From: Thermohalobaculum sp964467005
GTDB lineage: Bacteria; Pseudomonadota; Alphaproteobacteria; Rhodobacterales; Rhodobacteraceae
NCBI GenBank assembly: GCA_964467005.1
Contig: CAYXPI010000018.1
Span: 1-30,316, forward strand
Length of the DNA: 30,316 nt
Reading direction: 5' to 3'
A model generated the notes under the pieces. That model was not told the DNA's origin. It ran no database searches and saw only the letters and a program-made list of their open reading frames with translations. The translations under genes and the position numbers were made by a program. Below, piece by piece: positions 7,163 through 15,345 of this stretch; within the stretch, counting starts at the first letter, position 1, and the number at the start of each line of letters is the position of its first letter.

Positions 7163-7840
7163 ATGATTTTCAAACGGCGCCAGAAGCCGAGCTTCTTCCG
7201 GAGGGTCCGCGAGTTCGTCTATCCGCGCAAGGGATTCTGGCGCGGCTTCGGCTATATCGGCAAGCGGATGCGCCGGCTGCCGGACACGCCCCACCGCATC
7301 GCCCTCGGCTTCGCCTGCGGCGCCTTTGCCTCGTTCTCGCCCTTCTTCACGCTGCATTTCTTCGTGGCCGCCTTCTTCGCCTGGACGCTCCGGGCCAATG
7401 TGCTGGCCTCGCTTTTCGGTACCATCGTGGGCAATCCGATCTCGTTTCCCGCGATCGCCACCACCTCGCTCTGGGTCGGCAGCGTCATGCTGGGGCGCGA
7501 CCCCGAAAGCGCCACCTTCGATGCCATCATGGAGGCGTTCGGCGCGGCGTTCGAGAGCGCCTGGGGCGGAGTGAGGGGCTGGTTCGGCTACGAGGCGACG
7601 GGCGATGCCAGCGTGCTGGCGTTTCTCTACGATGTGTTTCTGCCCTATCTCGTGGGCGGGGCGGTCGCGGGGCTCCTGGCCGGGTTTCTGAGCTATTGGA
7701 TCCTCGGGCCACTCGTGCAGGCCTATCAGGTGACGCGCCAGCGGCGCATCGAGCGTCGTGCAGAGGAGCGCCGCGAGGCCATCGATGTGGAGCAGGCCGC
7801 CTACAGCGCGCACGACCGCGGCGTGGGCGACAATATGTGA
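7163..7840 (+). CDS. DUF2062 membrane protein
   Basis: A 225-residue inner-membrane protein of unknown biochemical role. After a basic N-terminus, the DUF2062 core PHRIALGFACGAF and FSPFFTLHF (about 43-66) leads into hydrophobic segments near 47-80, 84-112 and 158-188. The motif GNPISFP (about 91-97) is typical of the family. The tail is highly charged with many Arg and Glu residues. GAGGCGAGG precedes the ATG. It lies between rel and pdxJ, with pdxJ starting 13 bases after its stop, an order common in Rhodobacterales. Function is not known. Confidence 0.88.
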   Translation: MIFKRRQKPSFFRRVREFVYPRKGFWRGFGYIGKRMRRLPDTPHRIALGFACGAFASFSPFFTLHFFVAAFFAWTLRANVLASLFGTIVGNPISFPAIATTSLWVGSVMLGRDPESATFDAIMEAFGAAFESAWGGVRGWFGYEATGDASVLAFLYDVFLPYLVGGAVAGLLAGFLSYWILGPLVQAYQVTRQRRIERRAEERREAIDVEQAAYSAHDRGVGDNM

Positions 7841-7853
7841 GAGGAGAAATGCC

Positions 7854-8639
7854 ATGAGCGAGCCCCGAACCCCGGTCGGCCGGCTGCGCCTCGGCGTGAA
7901 CATCGACCATGTAGCCACCGTGCGAAACGCCCGCGGCGGCCAGGCGCCGGACCCAGTGCGCGCCGCGCGGCTTGCCGAGGCCGCGGGGGCGGACGGCATC
8001 ACCGCGCATCTGCGCGAGGATCGCCGCCACATCTCGGACGAGGACATCGAGCGGCTCATGGCCTCGATCGAACGCCCGCTCAATCTCGAGATGGCCGCCA
8101 CCGAGGAGATGCAGGCCATCGCCCTCCGCCACCGGCCCCATGCCGTCTGCATCGTGCCCGAGCGGCGGGAGGAGCGCACCACCGAAGGCGGGCTCGAGGT
8201 GGCGGCCGACGAGAACCGCCTGGCCCATTTCATCGCGCCGCTGGCCGAGGCGGGGTCGCGCGTGTCGATCTTCATCGCGGCCGACAAGCGCCAGATCGAG
8301 GCGGCGCATCGCATTGGCGCGCCCGTGGTCGAGCTCCACACCGGCGCCTATTGCGACCTCCACGCCGAGGGGCGCGCGGCGGAGCGGGACGCCGAGCTTG
8401 CAAGATTGGTCGAGATGGCGGCCTTCGCCCACAGCCTCGGCCTCGAGGTGCATCTTGGCCACGGGCTCAGCTTCGAGACGGTGGGGCCGATCGCGGGCAT
8501 CCCGGAGGCGGTGGAGCTCAACATCGGCCATTTCCTGGTGGGCGAGGCGATCTTCACGGGCCTCGACGCGGCCATCCGCCGGATGCGCGCGCTCATGGAT
8601 CAGGCACGGCGCGAGGCCTTCGGCGAGGGCGCTGCGTGA
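7854..8639 (+). CDS. pdxJ: Pyridoxine 5'-phosphate synthase
   Basis: Condenses 1-deoxy-D-xylulose 5-phosphate with 3-amino-2-oxopropyl phosphate to form pyridoxine 5'-phosphate in the DXP-dependent vitamin B6 pathway. The 261-residue TIM barrel has the family signatures NIDHVATVRNARGG (about 16-29), HLREDRRHI, the central ELHTGAYCD and GHGLSF, with ELNIGH near the end. ATG at 7854 follows GAGGAG closely; an ATG at 7849 reads into a stop after two codons. Its stop shares a GTGA overlap with the next gene. Length and motifs are normal. Confidence 0.97.
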   Translation: MSEPRTPVGRLRLGVNIDHVATVRNARGGQAPDPVRAARLAEAAGADGITAHLREDRRHISDEDIERLMASIERPLNLEMAATEEMQAIALRHRPHAVCIVPERREERTTEGGLEVAADENRLAHFIAPLAEAGSRVSIFIAADKRQIEAAHRIGAPVVELHTGAYCDLHAEGRAAERDAELARLVEMAAFAHSLGLEVHLGHGLSFETVGPIAGIPEAVELNIGHFLVGEAIFTGLDAAIRRMRALMDQARREAFGEGAA

Positions 8640-9256
8640 CGGGGATCGAGTTCGCCCTCCTCTATCTCGCCTGGATCCTCGGCGGTGCCAGCCCGGGCCC
8701 GGCCACCCTGGCGCTGGCGAGCACGGCGCTCGCCCATGGGCGCGCGCCGGCCCTGGCGCTCGCAGCCGGGATCACGACGGGCTCCGCGCTTTGGGGGGTC
8801 GCGGCGGGCCTCGGCCTCGGCGCGCTCATGCTCACCCAGGCTTGGCTGGTCGAGACACTCCGCTACATCGGCGCGGCCTACATCCTGTGGCTCGCGTTAA
8901 AGGCCGCCCGCTCCGCCCTCCGCTCCGATCCGCCGATGCCGCGCACAGCGCCGGTCGACCGTCGCCGCGCCTTCCTCCGCGGGCTTTTCCTGCACCTTGC
9001 CAATCCCAAGGCGATCTTCTCCTGGGGGGCGGTCTTCGCCGTGGCCATGCCGGCGGAGGCGGGCGTGGCGGATCTGGTCTTCACCTGGGCCTTTCTGCTG
9101 ACCGGGTCGGTCCTCGTCTTCTTCGGCTACGCCCTCGTCTTCTCGCGCGCGGCGGCGATGGCCCGCTATCTGCGCCTGCGCCGGTGGTTCGAGGCGGGGT
9201 TCGCCGTCCTCTTCGGGGGTGCTGCCGTTCTGATCCTTCGCGCCAAGCCGACCTGA
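8636..9256 (+). CDS. LysE/RhtB-family amino-acid exporter
   Basis: A 206-residue inner-membrane efflux protein of the LysE superfamily, which exports amino acids or related small molecules. The N-terminal helix ends in GGASPGPATLALAS, the usual SPGP motif. About six hydrophobic segments follow, with LANPKAIFSWGAVF (about 121-134) corresponding to the conserved NPK motif. The GTG start overlaps the pdxJ stop as GTGA, so translation is probably coupled. acpS starts 10 bases after its stop. The substrate cannot be read from the sequence. Confidence 0.88.
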   Translation: MTGIEFALLYLAWILGGASPGPATLALASTALAHGRAPALALAAGITTGSALWGVAAGLGLGALMLTQAWLVETLRYIGAAYILWLALKAARSALRSDPPMPRTAPVDRRRAFLRGLFLHLANPKAIFSWGAVFAVAMPAEAGVADLVFTWAFLLTGSVLVFFGYALVFSRAAAMARYLRLRRWFEAGFAVLFGGAAVLILRAKPT

Positions 9257-9266
9257 GGGGCCGGGC

Positions 9267-9689
9267 ATGATCCTCGGCATCGGGTCGGACCTCGCCGACA
9301 TCCGGCGCATCGAGCGGACGCTGGAGCGGTTCGGCGAGCGGTTCACCCACCGGGTGTTCACCGAGATCGAGCGCACGAAGTCCGACCGCAGGCGCCTGCG
9401 CGCGGCCTCCTACGCCAAGCGCTGGGCCGCCAAGGAGGCTTGCTCGAAGGCGCTGGGCACCGGGCTGCGCATGGGGGTGGCCTGGCGCGAGATGGGGGTG
9501 GTGAACCTCGCCTCCGGCCAGCCCACGCTCGAGCTCACGGGCGGCGCGCTCATCCGACTGAAGAGCCTCTTGCCGGCGCGCCATCGCCCGCAGATCCACC
9601 TTACGATGACCGATGACCCGCCCTACGCCCAGGCCTTTGTGGTGATCGAGGCCCTGCCGATGCCGCGTCGCTCGGGATCGGAGCGCTGA
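9267..9689 (+). CDS. acpS: Holo-[acyl-carrier-protein] synthase
   Basis: Transfers 4'-phosphopantetheine from CoA to a serine of acyl carrier protein, switching on fatty-acid synthesis. The 140-residue protein has MILGIGSDLADI with metal ligand Asp8, and WAAKEACSKALGTG with Glu57, the two catalytic acidic positions of the AcpS type. The C-terminal LTMTDDPPYAQAF corresponds to the last strand. It lies between the exporter and lepB. The 80-base gap before lepB contains a perfect TTGACA at 9700-9705 but no acceptable -10 element. Confidence 0.95.
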   Translation: MILGIGSDLADIRRIERTLERFGERFTHRVFTEIERTKSDRRRLRAASYAKRWAAKEACSKALGTGLRMGVAWREMGVVNLASGQPTLELTGGALIRLKSLLPARHRPQIHLTMTDDPPYAQAFVVIEALPMPRRSGSER

Positions 9690-9769
9690 GCGTCGCCGCT
9701 TGACACTGCCCGGTCCCCCCGGCACACCCCCCGCATCCCACATCCCTCGCGCGGAGCACCCGTCCCCCG

Positions 9770-10678
9770 ATGGCCAAGACCGAGACCAAGAAGAAGGACG
9801 GCATCCTCGACACGCTGAAGACGATCTTTTGGGCGTTGCTCATCGCCGGCGCGTTTCGGACGATCCTGTTCCAGCCTTTCTCGATCCCCTCGGGCTCGAT
9901 GAAACCCGGGCTCTTGATCGGGGACTATCTCTTCGTCTCGAAGTTCGCCTATGGCTACTCTCGGTATTCTCTCCCGTTCTCGCCGGAGTGGGACTGGCTG
10001 TTTGGCGGCGGGCGGCTTCTGGCGCGCGACCCGGAGCGGGGCGACGTGGTGGTGTTCAAGCATCCGCGCCACGACGCCTGCACCCAGGGCGCCTTCGAGC
10101 AGACCTCGGATTTCGTGCTCCGGCTTCTGCGTCTGCGCACCACGCCCGTGATGGACGACTGCATCGACTATGTGAAACGCATCGTCGGCCTGCCGGGGGA
10201 CCGGGTGCAGGTGAAGGGCGGCATACTGCACTTGAACGGCGAGCCCGTGCGCACCGAGCGGGTGGAGGATTTCGTCGAGCCCAACATCCCCCTCGGCAGC
10301 CCGCGGCCGCAGTTCCCCCGCTGCATCAACGCGCCCGTGCCGCCCGGGGGCGCGTGCCGCAAGGAGCAGTTCGTCGAGTATCTCCCGGGTGGGCGGGCCC
10401 ATCCGGTGCTCAACATCCAGGGCGAGGTGGGCAGCGAGGCCGCGCTGCCGTTGAGCGGGCCGGACAACACCGCCGTCTTCGTCGTGCCCCAGGGCCATTT
10501 CTTCTTCATGGGCGACAACCGGGACAATTCGGTCGACAGCCGGTTCGTCGGTCAGGTGGGCTTCGTGCCCTTCGAGAACCTGATCGGCCGGGCCGACATT
10601 GTGGCCCTCTCCTCCGCCGGCGCCTTCTGGCAGGTGTGGAACTGGCGCTTCGACCGGTTCCTGGAGAGCATTGACTGA
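9770..10678 (+). CDS. lepB: Signal peptidase I with an unusual insertion
   Basis: Membrane-bound Ser/Lys protease that removes signal peptides from exported proteins. The 302-residue protein has one N-terminal membrane segment (about 18-36), the catalytic motif IPSGSMKPGLLIGDY with Ser43, the lysine motif DYVKRIVGLPGD with Lys136, and MGDNRDNSVDSR (247-258). A segment at about residues 102-131, bordered by Cys104 and Cys131, separates FKHPRH from IDYVKR. In simpler relatives these are nearly adjacent, so this is an insertion. A second Cys pair (185, 196) lies in the periplasmic region. rnc follows after 15 bases, part of the common lepB-rnc-era-recO set. Confidence 0.96.
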   Translation: MAKTETKKKDGILDTLKTIFWALLIAGAFRTILFQPFSIPSGSMKPGLLIGDYLFVSKFAYGYSRYSLPFSPEWDWLFGGGRLLARDPERGDVVVFKHPRHDACTQGAFEQTSDFVLRLLRLRTTPVMDDCIDYVKRIVGLPGDRVQVKGGILHLNGEPVRTERVEDFVEPNIPLGSPRPQFPRCINAPVPPGGACRKEQFVEYLPGGRAHPVLNIQGEVGSEAALPLSGPDNTAVFVVPQGHFFFMGDNRDNSVDSRFVGQVGFVPFENLIGRADIVALSSAGAFWQVWNWRFDRFLESID

Positions 10679-10693
10679 GCGGGGGACCGGGGC

Positions 10694-11389
10694 GTGGTGA
10701 GGCGTCAGGCGATCGTCTCGCTCGACGCCCTCGCGGGGCGGCTCGGACACCGGTTCGCCGATCGCGGTCTCCTCGAAGAGGCGCTCACCCATTCCTCGGC
10801 CGCCACGCCCGCCCGGCCGGACAATCAGCGCCTCGAGTTCCTGGGGGACCGGGTGCTGGGCCTCATCGTCGCCGAGGCGCTGCTGCGGGCCCATCCCCAG
10901 GAGGCGGAGGGCGGCCTCGCGCCCCGGTTCAACGCGCTGGTGCGGCGGGAGACCTTGGCCGAGATCGCGGCGGAGGCGGGGCTGGGCGATCATCTCCGGC
11001 TCGGGCGCTCCGAGAGCCTCTCGGGCGGGCGGCGGAAGCTCGCGATCCTGGCCGACGCGATGGAGGCCGTGATTGCCGCAGTCTATCTCGATGCGGGCTT
11101 CGAGGCGGCCCGGGGGGTCGTGCTCGCCCTCTGGGGCGCGCGGGTGATGGCCGAGGGCGCGCCGCCCCTCGACGCCAAGACCCGGCTGCAGGAGTGGGCG
11201 CAAGGGCGCGCCATGTCGCCGCCGGACTACACGCTCCTCGCGCGCGAGGGGCCGGACCACGCGCCCCGCTTCACGGTCGAGGCCCGGCTCGAAAGCGGCG
11301 AGGCGGCGACCGGGGTGGCGACCTCGAAGAAGCAGGCCGAGCAGGCCGCCGCGGCGGCGCTTCTCGCGGCGCTTGGGGAGGCCCCATGA
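10694..11389 (+). CDS. rnc: Ribonuclease III
   Basis: Double-strand-specific endoribonuclease that processes rRNA precursors and structured mRNAs. The 231-residue protein has the RNase III signature QRLEFLGDRVLGL with Glu48 and Asp52, plus DAMEAVIAAVY with Asp121 and Glu124, the four metal-binding acids. A double-stranded RNA-binding domain covers about residues 159-228. GTG is used as start, with a second GTG directly after it, so the exact start is uncertain by one codon. Its stop overlaps the era ATG as ATGA. Confidence 0.96.
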   Translation: MVRRQAIVSLDALAGRLGHRFADRGLLEEALTHSSAATPARPDNQRLEFLGDRVLGLIVAEALLRAHPQEAEGGLAPRFNALVRRETLAEIAAEAGLGDHLRLGRSESLSGGRRKLAILADAMEAVIAAVYLDAGFEAARGVVLALWGARVMAEGAPPLDAKTRLQEWAQGRAMSPPDYTLLAREGPDHAPRFTVEARLESGEAATGVATSKKQAEQAAAAALLAALGEAP

Positions 11390-12297
11390 GCGCGCCCTCC
11401 CGCTGCGGCTTCGTGGCCCTCATCGGCGAGCCAAATGCTGGAAAGTCGAGCCTTCTCAACCGCATGGTCGGCGCCAAGATCGCGATCGTCACTCACAAGG
11501 TGCAAACCACCCGGGGTCGGATCCGCGGGGTCGCTCTGGCGGGGCCGGCGCAGATCGTCTTCGTCGACACGCCGGGGCTGTTCCGCCCCAGGCGGCGGCT
11601 CGACCGGGCGATGGTGGCCGCGGCCTGGGCCGGCGCCTCGGAGGCGGATGCGGTGGTGCTCCTCGTCGAGGCCCATCGCGGCGTGACGGACGGGGTGGCG
11701 GAGATCCTCACGGCGTTGCCAGAGACCTTGCCCAAGGGCCAGCCCACCGCCTTGGCGATCAACAAGATCGACCGGGTGCCGGCGGAGACGCTCCTCCCCC
11801 TCTCCGCCGATCTCAACGCGCGCCACGCCTTCGAGGCGACCTTCCTCATCTCCGCCACCACCGGCTCGGGCGTGGACGACCTCAAGCGCTGGCTCGCCGA
11901 GCGGGTGCCGGAGGGCCCCTGGCACTATCCGGAGGACCAGGTGGCCGACCTCCCGCTCCGGCTCCTCGCCTCCGAGATCACGCGCGAGAAGCTGATGCTC
12001 CGCCTTCACCAAGAGCTGCCCTATCAGCTGACCGTCGAGACCGAGGCTTGGGAGGAGCGGCCCGATGGCTCGGTGCGGATCGACCAGGTGATCTACGTGG
12101 CGCGCGACGGTCACAAGGGCATCGTCCTCGGCGCCAAGGGCGCGACCGTGAAGGCGGTGGGCTCCGAGGCGCGGCCCGAGATCGCAGAGACCATCGGCCA
12201 GCCCGTGCATCTCTTCTTGTCGGTAAAGGTGAGGCCCAACTGGCTGGAGGAGCCCGCGCGCTACCGCCAGATGGGGCTCGATTTCGGCGATGGATGA
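11386..12297 (+). CDS. era: GTPase Era
   Basis: Ras-like GTPase that binds 16S rRNA and aids maturation of the small ribosomal subunit. The 303-residue protein has G1 GEPNAGKSS (14-22), G2 region QTTR, G3 DTPG (61-64), G4 NKID (126-129) and G5 ISA. The C-terminal KH RNA-binding domain has GHKGIVLGAKG near residues 244-254. The start overlaps rnc by four bases and the end overlaps the DUF1491 gene by eight bases, so these are very likely translated from one message. Confidence 0.97.
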   Translation: MSAPSRCGFVALIGEPNAGKSSLLNRMVGAKIAIVTHKVQTTRGRIRGVALAGPAQIVFVDTPGLFRPRRRLDRAMVAAAWAGASEADAVVLLVEAHRGVTDGVAEILTALPETLPKGQPTALAINKIDRVPAETLLPLSADLNARHAFEATFLISATTGSGVDDLKRWLAERVPEGPWHYPEDQVADLPLRLLASEITREKLMLRLHQELPYQLTVETEAWEERPDGSVRIDQVIYVARDGHKGIVLGAKGATVKAVGSEARPEIAETIGQPVHLFLSVKVRPNWLEEPARYRQMGLDFGDG

Positions 12298-12628
12298 GCC
12301 GCGGCTCCGCACCGAGATCTGGGTGTCGGCGCATCTGGCGCGGCTGCGCCAGGAGGCGGTGCCCGTGTATCTCCTCCACCGCGGCGATGCGGCGGCTGGC
12401 GCGGTGGCGGTGAAGCTCGCCTATCTCGACGGGACGGCGTCGCTCTTTACGCGTCATTATGGTTCAGAGGGCCATCTTCGGTGGCAGGCCGAGATGTCGA
12501 GGGTCCGCGAGGGCGAGGTGGACGCCGCGGTGGCGCGCCGGCGGGCGGTGGACCGCGACCTCTGGGTGCTGGAGATCGAGGACCCGCGGGGGCGGCATCT
12601 GCTCGAGGTGGCGGAGGGCGAGGAGTAG
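12290..12628 (+). CDS. DUF1491 family protein
   Basis: A 112-residue cytoplasmic protein of unknown function. The opening RLRTEIWVSAHLARL, the RGDAAAGAVAVKL segment and the closing DRDLWVLEIEDPRGRHLLE match the alphaproteobacterial DUF1491 family. It overlaps era by eight bases and is three bases from recO. Its constant place between era and recO in Rhodobacterales suggests a housekeeping role, but nothing in the sequence points to a reaction. Confidence 0.82.
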   Translation: MDEPRLRTEIWVSAHLARLRQEAVPVYLLHRGDAAAGAVAVKLAYLDGTASLFTRHYGSEGHLRWQAEMSRVREGEVDAAVARRRAVDRDLWVLEIEDPRGRHLLEVAEGEE

Positions 12629-12631
12629 GCG

Positions 12632-13453
12632 ATGGAGTGGCAGGACGAGGGGATCCTCCTCAGCGTGCGGCGTCAGGGCGAGCGGTCCGCGGTGATCGAG
12701 GCGCTGACGGCGGAGCACGGGCGGCATGCGGGGCTGGTGCATGGCGGCGGCGGCGTGAAGCTCGCGGCGATTCTGCAGCCCGGGGCCTCCCTCGCGCTGA
12801 CCTGGCGCGCGCGGCTCGAGGATCATCTTGGCACCTTCAAGGTCGAGCCGCTGCGGTGCCGCGCAGGCCCCATCATGGCCGACAAGGGCAAGCTCGCCGC
12901 GCTCAACTCTATGGCCGCGATGGTGCTCACCACTCTTGCCGAGCGCGAGCCGGATCCCGGGCTCTACGCCGCGGCCCTCACGCTGGTGGACGCGCTGGCC
13001 GACGAGGCGTGGGACTGGCCGGCCACCTATGCGCATTGGGAGCTTGCGCTCCTCACCGCCCTCGGCTTCGGGCTCGAGCTCGGCCGCTGCGCCGCGAGCG
13101 GCGTGCGCTCGGACCTCGCCTTCGTGAGCCCGCGCACCGGGCGCGCCGTCTCCCGCGCCGCGGGCTCGGCCTGGGCCGACAAGCTCCTGCCGCTGCCGGG
13201 GTTTCTCATCGGCCGGGCCCCGCCCAATATGGGCGCGGTGCGCGAGGCGCTCCGGCTCACCGGTTACTTCTACGAGACCTGGATGCTCCCGGCTTTCGGT
13301 CAGGAGGCGCTCCCGGCCGCGCGCCAGCGCCTCGTCGAGCTTTGCGACAAGCTGGAGATGACCCCGCCGCCCGTGGCGGAGGAGCGGGACGACGAGGAGG
13401 AGGTGCTGCGCGCCATGGGGCAGACGCGGGTGATCCTTTTGCCCGGGAGCTGA
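12632..13453 (+). CDS. recO: DNA repair protein RecO
   Basis: Helps load RecA onto gaps covered by single-strand-binding protein and anneals strands in the RecFOR pathway. The 273-residue protein has an N-terminal OB fold (about 1-80, opening MEWQDEGILLSVRRQGE) and an alpha-helical C-terminal domain. Around residues 150-185 the block SGVRSDLAFVSPRTGRAVS appears as in alphaproteobacterial RecO. The zinc-ligand cysteines of some RecO proteins are reduced to one (Cys152) in this block. The C-terminus is acidic. It follows the DUF1491 gene by three bases and probably ends the long run; a 50-base gap follows. Confidence 0.92.
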   Translation: MEWQDEGILLSVRRQGERSAVIEALTAEHGRHAGLVHGGGGVKLAAILQPGASLALTWRARLEDHLGTFKVEPLRCRAGPIMADKGKLAALNSMAAMVLTTLAEREPDPGLYAAALTLVDALADEAWDWPATYAHWELALLTALGFGLELGRCAASGVRSDLAFVSPRTGRAVSRAAGSAWADKLLPLPGFLIGRAPPNMGAVREALRLTGYFYETWMLPAFGQEALPAARQRLVELCDKLEMTPPPVAEERDDEEEVLRAMGQTRVILLPGS

Positions 13454-13468
13454 GGGCGCCCGTCCCTC

Positions 13469-13497
13469 TGGCCATGGGGGGCCGCCTGCGCTAGGGG
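13469..13497 (+). promoter_or_regulatory. Weak candidate promoter before the ABC exporter
   Basis: TGGCCA at 13469-13474 and TAGGGG at 13492-13497 with a 17-base spacer lie in the 50-base gap between recO and the ABC exporter. Both boxes match consensus only partly. It would be the obvious place for a new transcript start if the exporter-to-rnhA chain is separate from the recO run. Confidence 0.2.
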
Positions 13498-13503
13498 CTG
13501 GCC

Positions 13504-15345
13504 ATGAGCCCCGACCCCTCCGACACTGGCGCCCGTGGCTGGGCGGCAACGCGCCTCGCGGAGCTTCGCGCCGGGCTCCTCTGGCGGCTCGTGGCCGACA
13601 CGGCCTGGGAGCATCGCCGCGCCTACGCCCTCGCACTGGCGCTGATGTCCGTGGTGGCCGCCATGGGCGGGGCCGTCGCGCTCACGGTCGAGACGGTGAC
13701 GGACACCGTCTTCTTTCACGAGAACGCCGGGGACCTCCCGCTGCTTGCCGGGTGGATCGCCGCGATCTTTCTCGTCCGAGGCGCCGCGATGTACGGGCAG
13801 ACGGTGATCCTCACCCGGATCGGCAACCGGGTGGTCGCGGGGCTCCAGGGCCGAATCTATGCCCATCTTCTCTCCCACGGGTTGCCCCGCGGCGGCGGCG
13901 CCGAAAGCTCCGGCGACCTTGCGACGCGGATGACGCACAACGCGCTGGCCGCGCGCCAGGCGCTCCAGCTCCTCGCCACGCGCCTCGGCACCGATCTCCT
14001 CAGCCTGGTCGTCCTCCTCGGCGTCATGCTCTGGCAGGACTGGCGGCTCACCCTCCTCGCCCTCGTGGGGCTCCCGGCGATCGTCGGCGGCGTGGCCCAG
14101 CTCGTCCGCCGGGTGCGCAAGGCCGCCCGGGCCGAGGTGGCGCTGCACGGCCGGATCGTCGCGCGCATGAACGAGACCTTTCGGGGTGCCGAGATCGTGC
14201 GCGCCTTCGGGCTCGAGCGGCGGATGGCGGGGGCGATGGGCGAGGCCGTGGCCGGGGTGCGCCGGCAGGCGGACCGGCTGGCGGTTCTGAAAGCGCTGGT
14301 CAACCCTCTGATGGAGACGGCGGCGGGCCTCGCCGCGGCGGGCGTGCTCCTCTATGGCGGCTGGAGGGTGGTGGACGGATCGCTCGAGGTGGGCACCTTC
14401 TTCTCGGTTCTCACCGCGCTCATGATGGCGGCGGATCCGGCGCGCCGCCTCGCCCAGCTCAACGTGGCGCTCCGCCAGCATCTCGCCGCCGTGCGGTATC
14501 TGTACGACATGCTCGACCGAGACGAGCTTCCGCCCGAGTTGCCGGACGCGCCGGATCTTCGCCCCGGCCCCTCCGAGATCCGCTTCGACGATGTGGCCTT
14601 CGCCTACCCCCATGGCGAGCGCGCGGCCCTCACCGGCCTGTCCTTCACGGCTCCGGGCGGTCGGGTGACCGCGCTCGTCGGTCCCTCGGGCAGCGGCAAG
14701 AGCACGGCCCTCGCGCTCATTCCGCGTTTTCACGACCCGGACCGTGGCCGCATCATGATCGACGGGCAGGACATCGCCGGCGTCCGCCTCGGCTCGCTTC
14801 GCGACCGGCTCGCCCTCGTCACCCAGGAGACGGTGCTTTTCGAGGGGACGGTGGCGGAGAACATTGCCCTCGGCCGGGAGGGGGCGAGCCGCGCCGAGAT
14901 CGAGGCCGCCGCCAAGGCCGCGGAGGCGCACGGCTTCATCGGGGCCCTGCCAGAGGGCTATGCGACCGAGATCGGGGAGAACGGCGCCCGTCTCTCCGGC
15001 GGCCAGCGCCAGCGCCTCGCCATCGCCCGCGCGCTTCTGCGCGACGCGCCGATCCTCCTCCTCGACGAGGCGACCGCGAGCCTCGACGCCGAGACCGAGG
15101 TCCAAGTGCAGACCGCCCTGGCCCGGCTCGTCGCCGGACGGACGGTGCTTGTCGTCGCACACCGTCTTGCGACCGTGCAGTCGGCGGACCACATCGTGGT
15201 TCTTGCAAATGGGGCGGCGGTCGAGCAGGGTCGCCACCCGGAGCTGGTGCGCGCGGCTGGCGCCTATGCTCGGCTCGCGGCGCTCCAGATGGTGGAGAGC
15301 GCGCCCGGCGCCCGCGCCGCGGACGGAACGGAGGACGGTGGATGA
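13504..15345 (+). CDS. ABC exporter, fused membrane and ATPase domains (MsbA-like)
   Basis: A 613-residue half-transporter that works as a homodimer in the inner membrane. About six membrane helices lie within residues 38-310, followed by the ATPase: Walker A GPSGSGKST (393-401), Q-loop Gln441, signature LSGGQ (498-502), Walker B ILLLDE ending at Glu522 and switch His553. All catalytic residues are intact. The closest known function for this layout is lipid A or phospholipid flipping by MsbA, but the sequence does not prove the substrate. Its stop overlaps the ispH ATG as ATGA, beginning a tightly coupled chain to rnhA. Confidence 0.9.
   Translation: MSPDPSDTGARGWAATRLAELRAGLLWRLVADTAWEHRRAYALALALMSVVAAMGGAVALTVETVTDTVFFHENAGDLPLLAGWIAAIFLVRGAAMYGQTVILTRIGNRVVAGLQGRIYAHLLSHGLPRGGGAESSGDLATRMTHNALAARQALQLLATRLGTDLLSLVVLLGVMLWQDWRLTLLALVGLPAIVGGVAQLVRRVRKAARAEVALHGRIVARMNETFRGAEIVRAFGLERRMAGAMGEAVAGVRRQADRLAVLKALVNPLMETAAGLAAAGVLLYGGWRVVDGSLEVGTFFSVLTALMMAADPARRLAQLNVALRQHLAAVRYLYDMLDRDELPPELPDAPDLRPGPSEIRFDDVAFAYPHGERAALTGLSFTAPGGRVTALVGPSGSGKSTALALIPRFHDPDRGRIMIDGQDIAGVRLGSLRDRLALVTQETVLFEGTVAENIALGREGASRAEIEAAAKAAEAHGFIGALPEGYATEIGENGARLSGGQRQRLAIARALLRDAPILLLDEATASLDAETEVQVQTALARLVAGRTVLVVAHRLATVQSADHIVVLANGAAVEQGRHPELVRAAGAYARLAALQMVESAPGARAADGTEDGG

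Noticed and set aside
9700..9705. Perfect TTGACA between acpS and lepB as a lepB promoter
   Set aside because: The position 17 bases downstream is CACACC in a C-rich tract, with no acceptable -10 box at nearby spacings.
13752..15341. A 530-codon upstream extension in the ispH frame
   Set aside because: It lies entirely inside the ABC exporter gene in another frame and reads as Arg/Gly/Ala-rich noise; ispH starts at its usual N-terminus.
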